NCBI GenBank assembly: GCA_020912385.1
Contig: CP087220.1
Location: 682,001-746,000 of the forward strand
From: Neofusicoccum parvum
Lineage: Eukaryota; Ascomycota; Dothideomycetes; Botryosphaeriales; Botryosphaeriaceae
Length of the DNA stretch: 64,000 nt
Direction of reading: 5' to 3'
The notes beneath the pieces are model-generated. The model had not been told where the DNA came from, did not search any database, and worked only from the letters and a program-made list of their open reading frames with translations. This document shows, piece after piece, positions 53,501 to 63,322 of the stretch (position 1 is the first letter of the stretch; each line of letters begins with the position of its first letter). Made by a program: the position numbers and the translations under genes.

Positions 53501-55922
53501 CGAGATGGAACTCGACCAAAGAGAGTTCGAACAAGGCCCAGAGGCGCCAGGCTACCTCATCAAGATGGGCATCCTTAACTTCCTTAACAGCTGTCTTGAG
53601 GCGGTTCCCAACAGGCCAACGGTCGCACACCTCTTACTTGGCTTCAGTTGTGGGGTAAGCACCCTGGACATCCCCGACGAAGGTCTCTTCGCGGCCGGCA
53701 ACTCCCTGTTCCATTCCATCCTCAGACTTGCGGTGGAATACCCCGAGATGATCGAAGGATCCTTCACGCCTTGGTCGAGCGACATTAAGCAGAAGTGTAT
53801 CAACACCTTGATGAAACTTTGGAGATCTCCCCTCTCGTCAGCATTCGTCATGGCTGAGCTGAGAGCAAGCGACTACTTCCAGAACCAAATGATCCGACAG
53901 CATCTCGTTGACGGCAGCACCTTGTTCGCGGGTAAGGACATCGCGGATCCAGACTTCATTTTCAATCCCTCGGCTGTTGCATTGGAAAAGTTCCTCCAGC
54001 AGAGGACAGCGTTCTACGAGTACACCGCCAGAGAGCTGCGTCTTGTCGGAGGCTTGCCTACTTTACGAGCCCGGATGCAGACAGCCCTGCTCGGCGTGAT
54101 CGTTTTGCCTGATGGAGAACAGATGCCGAACCCAAGTGTATTTGATCTGTTTGATTTTATGGAGCTCGAAGTTATGGACGACTATGAGCTACCCAAGCTA
54201 CCGCTTTTGGGTATGAGTATCGCGGATTTCAACATTTGTAGAACCCAAGATTCTCCATCGGGCCCAAAGTACGACCTACGACACGTAGAAGAGTTGATCA
54301 CTCTTAGGTCGAATGAGCTTCGGAAGGCTGGGAAGATACTCTCGCCGGCTGAAGAGCAGCAGATGCAGGTCGATGGACAGCTGGTCCTCGGTTATGTCTT
54401 GGGTGTCAACCAGCGCCGAGATATCGCGCTTGCTCGTGGCGAGGTTCTTAAGGCTTGGACTCAGCTCATGACGGTTCTCTTGGAGAAAGGCGAGTTCGAC
54501 GACAGCACGAAAACATCATTCATCCTCCAGGCGCTCCAGGTCATCCTTCCCAAACTAGAAAAGGCCTACACTGAACACGTTGGCACGGCTGTCGATCTCG
54601 CCGACCTTGCACGCAGACTATTGACAAACGTCAATTTCAAGTCTAAATCCATCGAGGAAAAGGGCAGAACGAGCGATCTTGCCAAGGACAGATTACTGCA
54701 GCTTTTCCGGGTGGCTCTGAGTGGTGTCTACTGTCTAGTGTCGACGGCAGAACTGCGCGAAATCTGCTACCAGATATGCTACCGCTACCTCCGCGGCACG
54801 GCTAAAGATTCAGGCAAGCCCATAGCAATCAACGGCAGTATGGCCCGTTCTTTTAGTGGAACTCTGAACGCCTCGGCTCTAGTCAAAAGCTCACCCAAGC
54901 CATTGACACTCACCTCTCAAACCATGCGCACGGTCAAATCGGCAGGAAATAAGATGATCGACGTGGTCTGCGACGACTCATTCACCGGCCAGGGAACCTG
55001 CAGGGTATCAGCACTCCTGTTCATGGATTCTTTGGTGTCCCTCAGCGCACGAGAGGATGAGAAATACATCATCGACTCTCTCGTACGCCTAAACTTCATT
55101 GACGTTCTTGTAGACAGCATTAAGGTCATTCCAACAGAGCTGGGCAACACCAGCTCGGCCGGTAGGAGACTCCCACATCCCTCCGTTCTCCTTTATAGTT
55201 TACTGACAACTGGACAGAAGTTCCTCTCCTCCTCTCCTTCATCGACGCCTACCTCACCCTCCTCCTCCGCATCTCCCAGACCAGATCCGGCGCCCCCCAA
55301 GTCCTGAATGCAGGCCTCTTCGCCTCAGTCCGCGAATCACAAATCTTCTCTACAGACCCAGACTTCGGCTTTGGTACGGCAGCTGCAACAAATCTAGCAT
55401 TCCAGCACTCACCCCTTCACCACCAAATCCACCGCAAACACAACAGAAACAACAAACACGCTTCAATTCTTCCATGGGAAGCCAAGAACAGCACGGCTAA
55501 CACACCGGACCTTCGTCCCGCCTCCAACACAGAAATGGAAAACCCGCAAGCCCTCAGCAAATTCTTCGACCTGATGCTCAACGTCCTGCGCGTCATCAAC
55601 AGCGTCGTCGTCGTCCGCGGCCCCCAGAACGAACAGTGCCGTCAGCAGGCCCGCGATTTCATCTCCGACAACAGGGCGAGTATCGTTGCCGTCTTCAAGC
55701 GCGCAGCCAGGAAGGGTGGCCCCGGTGAGCAGGCGACCGGCGCCGAGTTGGAAGATTTGGTGGATAGTTTGGTGTTGCTGATTTCGGCGACGGACTTCTT
55801 GGAGGTGAGTGGCTACTGACTGGATAATATTTGGTGGTGAGGGTGTACTGATCAGGTGCTAACGTAAACAGTATGAGGAGAGGGAGCTGCAGAAGCCGGG
55901 TTTGCTTGCATCTTTCTCGTAG
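50527..55922 (+). CDS. NUP192: Nup192 (Nup205 orthologue), inner-ring nucleoporin
   Basis: Large alpha-solenoid scaffold of the nuclear pore inner ring that binds Nic96 and Nup53. Five exons: 50527-50710, 50767-55161, 55218-55373, 55533-55804, 55872-55922; 1685 residues, close to the 1700-odd of other filamentous fungi. Introns are 56, 56, 159 and 67 bp. Seen: the N-terminal opening SLEALQGLHRDLLALSEARL, helical repeats throughout with no membrane span, GYTSIDNFRVLIGTLKALN, and a C-terminal block VLNAGLFASVRESQIFSTDP then SKFFDLMLNVLRVINSVVVV and RGPQNEQCRQQARDFI, which is split by the 159-bp intron and matches the Nup192/205 tail. Reading on past 55161 without splicing gives a false Ser/Pro-rich end at 55307. 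Confidence 0.93.
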
Positions 55923-56147
55923 ATGGGTGGATGTTAGCCAGGGGTTGGCAGTGTAGGGTAGAGCACACAGTAAAGGCGGCTGGCTATTGTAAAAAGGAGA
56001 TGCTTTGATACGACTTGAGGATCTAGGGAAAGGCAAGACATGGGAATCAAGGCCATGAAAAGGTTCACATTGGTGTGAAGACTAGGTGATTACTACCCCC
56101 AATGCTGGACGTGAAACGTGAAAATCTATTCTTTCATTTTCTCTCAG
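55923..56147. other. Short convergent intergenic region
   Basis: 225 bp between the stops of NUP192 and the pseudouridine synthase gene. Nothing was seen. Confidence 0.5.
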
Positions 56148-57779
56148 CTATGCAGCAACCGCTATGGCTGACTGCTCTTCCTCCTTTACCACCTTCACCG
56201 CTCCTCCGTCAGCCTTCTTCCTCTCCTCCCTCACCGTCCCGTCCTCGTTCAACCCCAACTTCGCCAGGTCCGCCGCCAGCGGGTCCGACTCGACCGTGGC
56301 CTCAGTCGGGCCCTCGTAGCCCTCGGGCGGCAGCGCCCAGGCCGGCAGCTCCGTCTCGTAGCTCCAGCGGCCCTCCTCGCACGCGTATCTCCGGGCATGC
56401 AGGTAGATGCCCAGCTCGTGGGCGCCGGGGTCGCTGTACAGCGCGGTGGCGCAGACGTCGCAGACCTCGCCCGTCAGCTTCTCGGCCTTGCGCTTGTTGT
56501 ACTCGTCGACCATCTCGTCGTGGTAGGCCACGGCCTCGGCGACCTCGGACTTGCCCATGCGGGACAGGCGCGTCACGATGTCGTCGTCGTTGTCGGAGAG
56601 CTCGTCGCCGCCGGCCAGCGACGGGCCGAAGACGCGCTGGTTGGCGTAGATGGGGTCGTTGGAGATGGGGTGGCCCAGGAACTGCAGGTGCACGCGGATT
56701 TGGTGCGTGCGGCCCGTGAGCGGCATGCAGCGCACGATGCTGTAGCCCTTGAGGCGCTTCCAGGGCTTGCCGTCGCCGTCGTCCTTGCGGTCCGACGGCG
56801 CGTCCGGGCTGTCGTCCTCCTCCTCCCGCGGCGGGTAGTAGGCCAGCCGCCGGAAGACGGTCCGCGCCTCCTTGCCGTTGGCGCGCACGCGGTTGAGCCC
56901 CAGCTTCGGGCTGATTTGCAGGATGGGCTTCTCGCACACGACCTCGCCCTCGGGGAACTCGCCGACCACGCGCGCCACGTACTCCTTCTTGACCGTGCGC
57001 TCCTTGATCTGGATGCTGAGATCGTCGGCGGCTTTCCTGTTCTTGCCGATGAACATGACGCCACTGGTCAGGCGGTCGAGCCGGTTGCACGGGGACGGGT
57101 TGAAGGTGTAGCCGCGCTCGGCGCGCAGGATCTCGATCACGCTGTTGTAGTTGTAGCGGCCGGCCGGGTGGACGGGCACGCCGGCGGGCTTGTTGATCAC
57201 GATTATGCCGTTGTCTTCATGGACGATGCCGATGGGCTGCGCCGTCACGGGCGGCTCGTGGCGGTGCATCGTGTGCGAGATTATGTCGCCGTTCTTGACG
57301 ATGTGGTTGACGGACGAGGCGGGCTTGCCGTTCACGACGATGGCGCCGCTTTCAATGCCTTCTTTCTAGGTGGGTGGGTGGTCAGCTTGGTTGCGTCTCT
57401 CTTCTCAACCCTTGTGCTCGTCCTCTTCTTGACCATCTCTCCCAAGTTCCATGCTCTTAAACTCAAGCGCTCAACGCGCCAGAAAAAATCACCATATGAT
57501 GAATGGGTGCCAACGTACGTAGTATTCCGTGGGCCTATCCCGGAACTCGCTCGAGAAGATATCCAGCAGCTCCCGGCCGCGCCATCGCTCCTTGCAGTAG
57601 GTGTTGTAGGTGTAGTGGTATGGCCGTACGCGCCGCAGCCCGTTCTCGAGGTAGTACGGCCGTGGCCACGGATCGCACGGCGTCGTTATGACCGCGGGCG
57701 GTGGCTCGAAGGTCTCGGGCTTGACGTCGTCCGTCTCTTTGAGGAATGAGGACTTGGGCTCGACCGGCGTGAGCGCCAT
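56148..57779 (-). CDS. PUS9: RluA-family tRNA pseudouridine synthase (Pus9/Rib2-like)
   Basis: Converts uridine to pseudouridine in RNA; yeast Pus9 and Rib2/Pus8 act on U32 of mitochondrial and cytosolic tRNAs. Exons 57779-57519 and 57365-56148; 492 residues. The intron is 153 bp with a GTACGT donor and a CCTAG acceptor, joining FRDRPTEYY to KEGIESGAIVVNGKP. Seen: the N-terminal PYYLENGLRRVRPYHYTYNT typical of Pus9/Rib2, an S4-like segment around VNGKPASS, the active-site motif CNRLDRLTSG with the catalytic Asp at about 184, and GRTHQIRVHLQFLGHPI at about 310-326. The last 90 residues hold CDVC and a charged tail. There is no deaminase domain, so it is closer to Pus9 than to Rib2. It is divergent from the thioesterase gene. 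A long frame on the opposite strand is a shadow. Confidence 0.88.
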
Positions 57780-58178
57780 GGTTGGTACCGCGATGCGCCC
57801 TCGGCGGACAAGGTATTCGAGAACGCGGGGAGAGGGCGCCAGGCTGGCGGAGAAGAGGAGGAGCGGGAGGGGGGAAGAGGGGGTATCAACGAGCGAGCGA
57901 ATGCTAAGGATTGTGGCAGTGAGAGCTGGCCCGGAGGCTGGGTGGACTTTTTGGTGGAGGGGAGCGCGGTAGGTGCAAAAATCTTATCTTATCGCCGCGG
58001 ACCCTGGTCTCAGCTGAACCTCGGCCGCTTCGTTGCCCGCCTGCCATCCTCTGCTGAGTTCATCCGCGTGCCGGACGACGCCATGTAGGACGCGTTTTGA
58101 ACGAGATGCCTACGCATCCTCGGACTCGGATACACCCCTCTCCTCAACCACCGACGTGATAGCCGCCAGCCGACCAGC
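57780..58178. promoter_or_regulatory. Shared divergent promoter of the PUS9-like gene (-) and thioesterase gene (+)
   Basis: 399 bp between two divergent ATGs. G-rich on the left, C-rich on the right. The frame is open upstream of 58179 but the residues (Ser/Thr/Arg-rich) do not fit the thioesterase family. No TATA box was seen. Confidence 0.45.
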
Positions 58179-58704
58179 ATGGCGCAAGCAGAACTCAAGG
58201 CGCGTCGCCGGAGCGACTACAAGTTCCACCTCGAGTACCGGACAAGATGGTAGCCAATGCCCAGTAGCTTTCTACCCTGTCGGCCTGTCCCTGACGTCTG
58301 ACAGGAGCGACAACGACATGTATGACCACATGAACAACAGCGTCTATTACTTCCTCTTCGACTCGGTCGTCAACACCTACCTCATCCAGCACTGCTCGCT
58401 GCACCCGCCCACCTCCTCACAGATTGGCCTCGTCGTCCATTCGCATTGCGACTACTTCGCCCCTCTTGGTTTCCCTGCTGTCGCCGATCTGGCGCTGAAG
58501 GTGAATAAGCTGGGAAAGAACTCGGTAACATACGAGATTGGCGTCTTTGAGAGAGGCGAGGATGAGGTGAAGGCTGTGGGAGAGTTCGTGCATGTCTTCG
58601 TGGACAGGGAGTCTCGGAAACCTGGGAAGAACGGGATGGATGAGGAGCTGAGGAAAGGCTTGGAGAACATCGTCGGGGAACAGCATAGTAAGGCGAAGCT
58701 ATAG
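58179..58704 (+). CDS. Hotdog-fold acyl-CoA thioesterase (4HBT family)
   Basis: Small hotdog-fold protein of the 4-hydroxybenzoyl-CoA thioesterase group; it hydrolyses an acyl-CoA that cannot be named from sequence. Exons 58179-58249 and 58305-58704; 156 residues. The 55-bp intron has a GTAGCC donor (weak), a CTGAC branch and a GACAG acceptor, and splits the Trp codon of YRTRWSDNDMYDHMNN. This join recreates the family's N-terminal signature, so I prefer it to the longer unspliced frame starting at 58033, whose first 90 residues are unlike any thioesterase. Seen: the catalytic-helix start DNDMYDHMNNSVYYFLFDS at about residues 26-44, and strands VVHSHCDYFAPLGFP and VTYEIGVFERGEDEVKAVGE. The length is normal for the family. 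Confidence 0.87.
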
Positions 58705-58964
58705 ATGGCTGGGGATGGTTTTTGGAATATACAGGGGGCCTAGAACCTTGAATGAACCACTTAATGGCATTCATCATCATTTGCAAGAGACGCCGTAACA
58801 TTTTCATCCCACTTCACCTCCTAGAACTCTAAATAATGCTACCATTGACATACCCCGAATAACAGCGCGAATGATTCCAGACATTTCGAATCCAAATAAA
58901 AGGTCGTGGCGCATCAAAAATGGACAAAGAATATTAGGGTATAGATGAGGCAAAGGGGCTGGAT

Positions 58965-59668
58965 TTACCACTTGCCGTGGCCGTTGTTGTTGTGGCGTCC
59001 CTCCTTGAACTTGTCCTCGAGCTTGCTGCCTGTAAAGGCACCGATGAGACCACCAATGATCTTATGTCCACCAAACTTGTTGCCACCATAAGCGCCAGCC
59101 GCACCACCGGCCAAAGCACCCATAAGACCCCGGTCACCCTCGCCAGCCTGAGCCGGGTCAGTTGCACCGTACTGGCCGTGCTGGCCATGCTGACCGTACG
59201 CGGTGGGAGCATTGGGGTCAGCCGGGTACGGGTTGGAGTTATAAGCGCCCTGCTGGGGGAACTGTTGCGAAGGTCCTTGGTCGTAGCTACGGTTCGGGTC
59301 TTGGTGGCCACTGGACGTTTGTAAGCGGAACCGTACGTTTCATCGGTGGCAAAGGCAACTTACTATTGTCCTACTTGCTGACCGTACTGGTCGGGAGCTT
59401 GCTGGCCGTTTTGGAAGCCGCCATGGGCAGGAGGGCCATATGCTCCATAGCCCTGATTTTGCTGGTAGGCCTGCTGGTTGTATTGCTGATTATCGTATCC
59501 AGGCTGGCCATACTGCTGCTGAGGTCCTCCATAGCCGCCTTGTTGGGGGTACGGGCTTGAGGACTGAGCGGGGTAGCCTTGTGGTGCTCCGTAGCCCTGG
59601 CCCGGTGCAGGCGAGCCATACTGGCCCTGAGGGTACTGCTGGCCGTACTGGTTGTAGGGGTCGGACAT
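58965..59668 (-). CDS. Prion-like Q/Y/G/P-rich protein with glycine-zipper C-terminus
   Basis: Unknown function. Exons 59668-59364 and 59310-58965; 216 residues. The 53-bp intron has a GTAAGT donor, a CTTAC branch and a CCAG acceptor, and splits a Tyr codon. Residues 1-150 are almost only Gln, Tyr, Gly, Pro, Asn, Ser and Ala, in repeats like QYGQ, GYGAPQGYP and PQQGGYG, as in prion-like domains. From about residue 158 a glycine-zipper block follows: GLMGALAGGAAGAYGGNKFG then KIIGGLIGAFTGSKLEDKFKE, like the 2TM glycine-zipper family, and a basic His/Asn-rich end. The start is the ATG at 59668 (MSDPYNQYG); a TATAAT is about 90 bp upstream. The zipper could insert in or associate with membranes; this is inference. 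Confidence 0.8.
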
Positions 59669-60464
59669 TGCAAATTGAGGAGACAGATAGTTCGGACGCA
59701 GAATGAGAATGGAGAGGGGCGGATTCCAGATGTCAGACGAGAGGCGCGGTACCCTAATTATACGAATGCGGGGCGTTTCAAGGATGCGTGTATGTGCGTA
59801 AGACGGACGAAATGTGTAACTCTGAAGCGAATGTTGCAAAGATGCTGATCGAACGAAGCTGGACGAGGGCTCTGAGCAAGCGGTCCCTTATAGGTGTCCC
59901 ACCCACGGCTGAATGCTGACGAACCACCCACTGAGCCACTGCGATGGCGAACGCGCAGAATGCGCAGCCAGGCTTACCAAGGCTGTGCACAGTAAACTCA
60001 GCCCCCGCGCCACGAATGCAGCAGGCGGACTTTGCGCCCGCGAGGCCGGTCACCAGGCGCAGCGCAACCCGAGGGCTCCCCTGGCATGCGCCCTCAGCCC
60101 AGCCGCTTCTCGCGGCATCGCTTTGCTACTTCGAGTTTGGAGGACGGAAGTGGACGGCAGCGAGATGCGACGGAATGGTGACGATGTTGCCGAATCCCGA
60201 GCGAGAGAGCGAGCCGGCTAGCGGCTGATCCTTGCTGGCACTGGCGCCGCCCACGGCCCAGCCACGGCGCCAACGCTGGCCCCGAGCCAACCACATCATC
60301 CCACCGTTCCGCACAGGTCTGCCCGTCCGCTGGCCTCGTGGTCTGGACGCTTGCAGCTGGAGACATATCCCCAGCCAGTGCTCCTCCCGTCTGGTGCTGT
60401 GTCTCCGCCACGTTGCGCCCCCGTTGCCCGCCGCCGCCGCGCCTGTCTTCCCGCCCAGGCACCT
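59669..60464. other. Intergenic region upstream of the glycine-zipper gene
   Basis: 796 bp with the promoter of the glycine-zipper gene and the 3' flank of HET2, both minus. GC-rich in its right half with Arg-rich shadow frames. No repeat or RNA was seen. Confidence 0.5.
59757..59764 (-). promoter_or_regulatory. TATA-like box of the glycine-zipper gene
   Basis: Reads GTATAATT on the minus strand, about 90 bp upstream of the ATG at 59668. Confidence 0.45.
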
Positions 60465-62567
60465 TTACACGATCTTGACTTCGGCCATGCATCGTCCGAC
60501 GACATCCGCCATTGCACCATGCATGTAGCCATGGACATATGTCTCTCCCAGCAGCGTCAGCCCTGATGGCTCCCGGCCTGTCCGGAGCACGAACGGCACC
60601 CGAGCTCCACGGACAAGCCAGACGGCATCGCCCTCTCTTACGGACCCGGCGCCAATGCCCAAGTATCCGCCAGCAGTAATATACAGCCGCCGGGACCCAC
60701 CAGTAGCACCGAGACGCCCACCATACGGCGCAGCTTTGCCGTCGCCCTCTTTTAGGAACCTCAACACCTCGTTGTCGCTTTGATTCGGAAAATCGTCCAG
60801 CCCACCCCTGAGCATCTCTGCTTTTTCCAGGACCTGGTTCTTTGTCGGGAGTGAAGCCCCCTTTGCCGTTGAGAGATTATCCAGGACCGACAGCTCCTCG
60901 AGGTAATGCTTGGTGCTCCGGCCTTCCGACCAGCGTAGGTAAAGACCCAGAGGAAGCACTATCGATGCCCAGTCCCGGAAGTTCAGCGCGGCCTCGGGTG
61001 GTGCCGGATGCTTCCCCTCAAACTCGTCGGCGATGAGTGTTCTCCAAAGGACTTCTACACGATCCTGACCGGTTGGTGCATAGATCTCGGAGAGCATCTC
61101 GCAGATCCTGAGGCAAGGCTGTATCCAGTGCGTGCTCACCATCAGTCCTATCGGCTCTGAAACGGCAGCGATGGTGTCAAATCGCGCAGCGTGCAAGAAG
61201 AGGGCCCGTTCTACGATCCTGCAGGGGGGTTCGCCTAGGTTCTCTACTTGGGAAGCATTGAACAAGGGAAAAGAATCTATCTGCGCCCATGAAAGGTGAC
61301 CGTAGTTAGAACCCGGGCTACTCCAATCAGGAACCCAGGACGGAAGCTCCGGTATGTTTCTGCCCCTCTGGTCTTCTGCGAGAGAAAGGAAAGCCAAATT
61401 CGGTAAGCGTTCGAGAATGAGCCGTGCTGTTGAGAGAAAAACATCCTGCGGATCCACGTTCTCTGAATATTCCGGTCTGATCGGGGGCCCTACTTTTGGA
61501 GGTAAAAACTTCGACGTCATTCCCAGGACGGAATAGATCTTGTCCTTTGGATTTGTCGCCTCCTGACCACGAACATTATCCAGCGCCCAGAGCAGATACC
61601 AATACCAGAATTCCGAGTCCGTTCGAGCCCCACTCAGCTGCTGCTGAGTTCTCCGGAAGTCTGGGGACCAAGGACCCCCAGCACGGAGCTCCAGCTGCAT
61701 TGACCAGATGCTGTTCAGTTCGTTAATACCAGCAAGCTTGAGTACCTGGTTGGCAGGCGCCAGCATCTGTGACCATCCGCTGTACATGATGAATCTTCCG
61801 AGGGCGATTAGCGGTTCCCAGGGTATCGACTTATCGCCGCAGCGGACCTGGACTTCCCTAGCCAGGGCCACCTCTTGCACGATCCACGCCCTGAAGAACC
61901 AGCGCCTAGTGCGAAAGAATCTGAAGTACGACCTCCATATGCGGAACCACTCGTCCACAGAAATCCCTAGGCCTAGACCCTCAAGAGTGGCAGGGTCCAA
62001 CGGAGAGCCTTGGAATACAAATGCTGCTCCCTGCTCGTCGATCAACCGATCCAGGGCACTCGAGACTTTGGTGTGAATATAGACCATATCATCCACGTAG
62101 GACGGGTCCTCTCCCAGCCATACAATGACGCGGCTGGCTGCAGAATAGATCTCACCCATCAAGGCCACCTGTTCAGTCTTCTCCTCATCGTGCGTCTGGT
62201 CAATACATAGTGCATCCACCCACAACAGCCTTTCCTCACCAGTCCTGCTCCACGCCAGAAGCGCCTCGTACAGGCTCTCCGTGACCATCCAGGACGTGCG
62301 GTTGACCTCGATTTCGTACCAGGAATCCCCTCGCGCCTCGTCATCATCCTCGCGGATTACTGGGTCATTCCAGCAGTACGACAGCGCATCGAAAGCCGGT
62401 CGTAATCCTTCTGCCAGCGGGCATGTGTAGATCCAGCAACGGATCCTCGGATGTACCGGGTCATGTCTTTCTACGTGGATAAGCCGGATGCTATGTGCCT
62501 TTGGGAGTGACGTGTAGCGAAAGCGATCGGACGAGGCCGGCGCCCACGAGAGGCGGCGAATGGCCAT
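60465..62567 (-). CDS. HET-domain (heterokaryon incompatibility) protein 2
   Basis: A second HET-domain protein, probable trigger of incompatibility-type cell death; partner unknown. Single exon, 700 residues, ATG at 62567. Seen: the first HET block FDALSYCWNDP at residues 59-69 (Trp present, Gly replaced by Asn), the second block LLWVDALCIDQ at 114-124, the third QVALMGEIYSAASRVIVWLGE at about 134-154 (standard), then SEWIVQEV-type sequence (FRAWIVQEVAL), KDKIYSVLGM, and a C-terminal segment with the common DAVWLVRGARVPFVLR and GETYVHGYMHG pattern. No STAND, patatin or other effector domain is attached. The leader has a long A12(GA)n tract. The core of this copy is closer to consensus than HET1. 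Confidence 0.9.
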   Translation of the reverse strand: MAIRRLSWAPASSDRFRYTSLPKAHSIRLIHVERHDPVHPRIRCWIYTCPLAEGLRPAFDALSYCWNDPVIREDDDEARGDSWYEIEVNRTSWMVTESLYEALLAWSRTGEERLLWVDALCIDQTHDEEKTEQVALMGEIYSAASRVIVWLGEDPSYVDDMVYIHTKVSSALDRLIDEQGAAFVFQGSPLDPATLEGLGLGISVDEWFRIWRSYFRFFRTRRWFFRAWIVQEVALAREVQVRCGDKSIPWEPLIALGRFIMYSGWSQMLAPANQVLKLAGINELNSIWSMQLELRAGGPWSPDFRRTQQQLSGARTDSEFWYWYLLWALDNVRGQEATNPKDKIYSVLGMTSKFLPPKVGPPIRPEYSENVDPQDVFLSTARLILERLPNLAFLSLAEDQRGRNIPELPSWVPDWSSPGSNYGHLSWAQIDSFPLFNASQVENLGEPPCRIVERALFLHAARFDTIAAVSEPIGLMVSTHWIQPCLRICEMLSEIYAPTGQDRVEVLWRTLIADEFEGKHPAPPEAALNFRDWASIVLPLGLYLRWSEGRSTKHYLEELSVLDNLSTAKGASLPTKNQVLEKAEMLRGGLDDFPNQSDNEVLRFLKEGDGKAAPYGGRLGATGGSRRLYITAGGYLGIGAGSVREGDAVWLVRGARVPFVLRTGREPSGLTLLGETYVHGYMHGAMADVVGRCMAEVKIV

Positions 62568-62613
62568 AGCAAAAGATATCTCTAACCGATATAAGCAAAG
62601 AGTATATCACAAA

Positions 62614-62654
<41 letters not shown>

Positions 62655-63322
62655 AAGAGAAGGAAGGGGAAATCCAACCACTAACGGTACGAGTCCTGAT
62701 AGCAAGACAGTAGGTAAAAAGACAGCGGGACGGGAAAAGACGCGTTTCCCCGCAAGCCAGCACCAGCCGTCCTTTATTCATTCGTCTACCTTACTACGCC
62801 GCATACAAGGGTGCCCTCGCCGCAGACGATTCACACATTCCGCGCCGCACAACCAGTCATTCATTTCTGAAGCGGGAAGACCGGGATCGGCGCGACCCGC
62901 GCGGCAGCTGGATAATTGTGATTGGTCAGCCTCGCGACGCTCACAACAAACCATTGTGCTGCTGTGCCGCCCCCTTGGATTCTTATCCGCAGCCGAGAGG
63001 AGTTGGCGCCAGAATTTCGGAAACGAATGTCGCCTTTTTGGATCAGGCGGTTGGTTGGTGGCGTTTGTTCGAGAAAATGGCACGGATGGAAAGCACCCAT
63101 CTGCAAGAGTCCCTCTCAATTTACGCTAAAGTGGTTTAGATGAATGCTTCACCTCCCCGCGTACTTAAAAACTACAAGTCCCTGATGTTCACTTTGAATT
63201 GTCGGCACAGGAAAATTCCCTTTCTCGTCATTATTGGAAACATGAATGATTATTTTTCGTCTATTTCATCTATACTAACAGAACGACGGTCGTTTATATA
63301 GCTAGAAAGCAAGTCACCACTA
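62568..63322. other. Intergenic region upstream of HET2
   Basis: 755 bp with the promoter/leader of HET2 and the 3' flank of the permease, both minus. Includes the microsatellite at 62611-62666. No gene was supported. Confidence 0.5.
62611..62666. repeat. A12 plus (GA)n microsatellite
   Basis: A run of 12 A is followed by about 14 GA dinucleotides and imperfect AGAAG units. On the HET2 coding strand this is a (CT)n-T12 pyrimidine tract from about 44 to 100 bp upstream of the ATG, a position typical for leaders or core promoters of fungal genes. Confidence 0.95.

Noticed and set aside
56397..57749. 450-codon open frame opposite the pseudouridine synthase gene (+ strand)
   Set aside because: Val/Ala/Leu/Arg-rich shadow of a GC-rich gene, crossing that gene's intron without regard to it.
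58033..58178. Longer N-terminus for the thioesterase gene
   Set aside because: The extra residues are Ser/Thr/Arg-rich and unlike the family. Splicing from the ATG at 58179 restores the YRTRWSDND signature.
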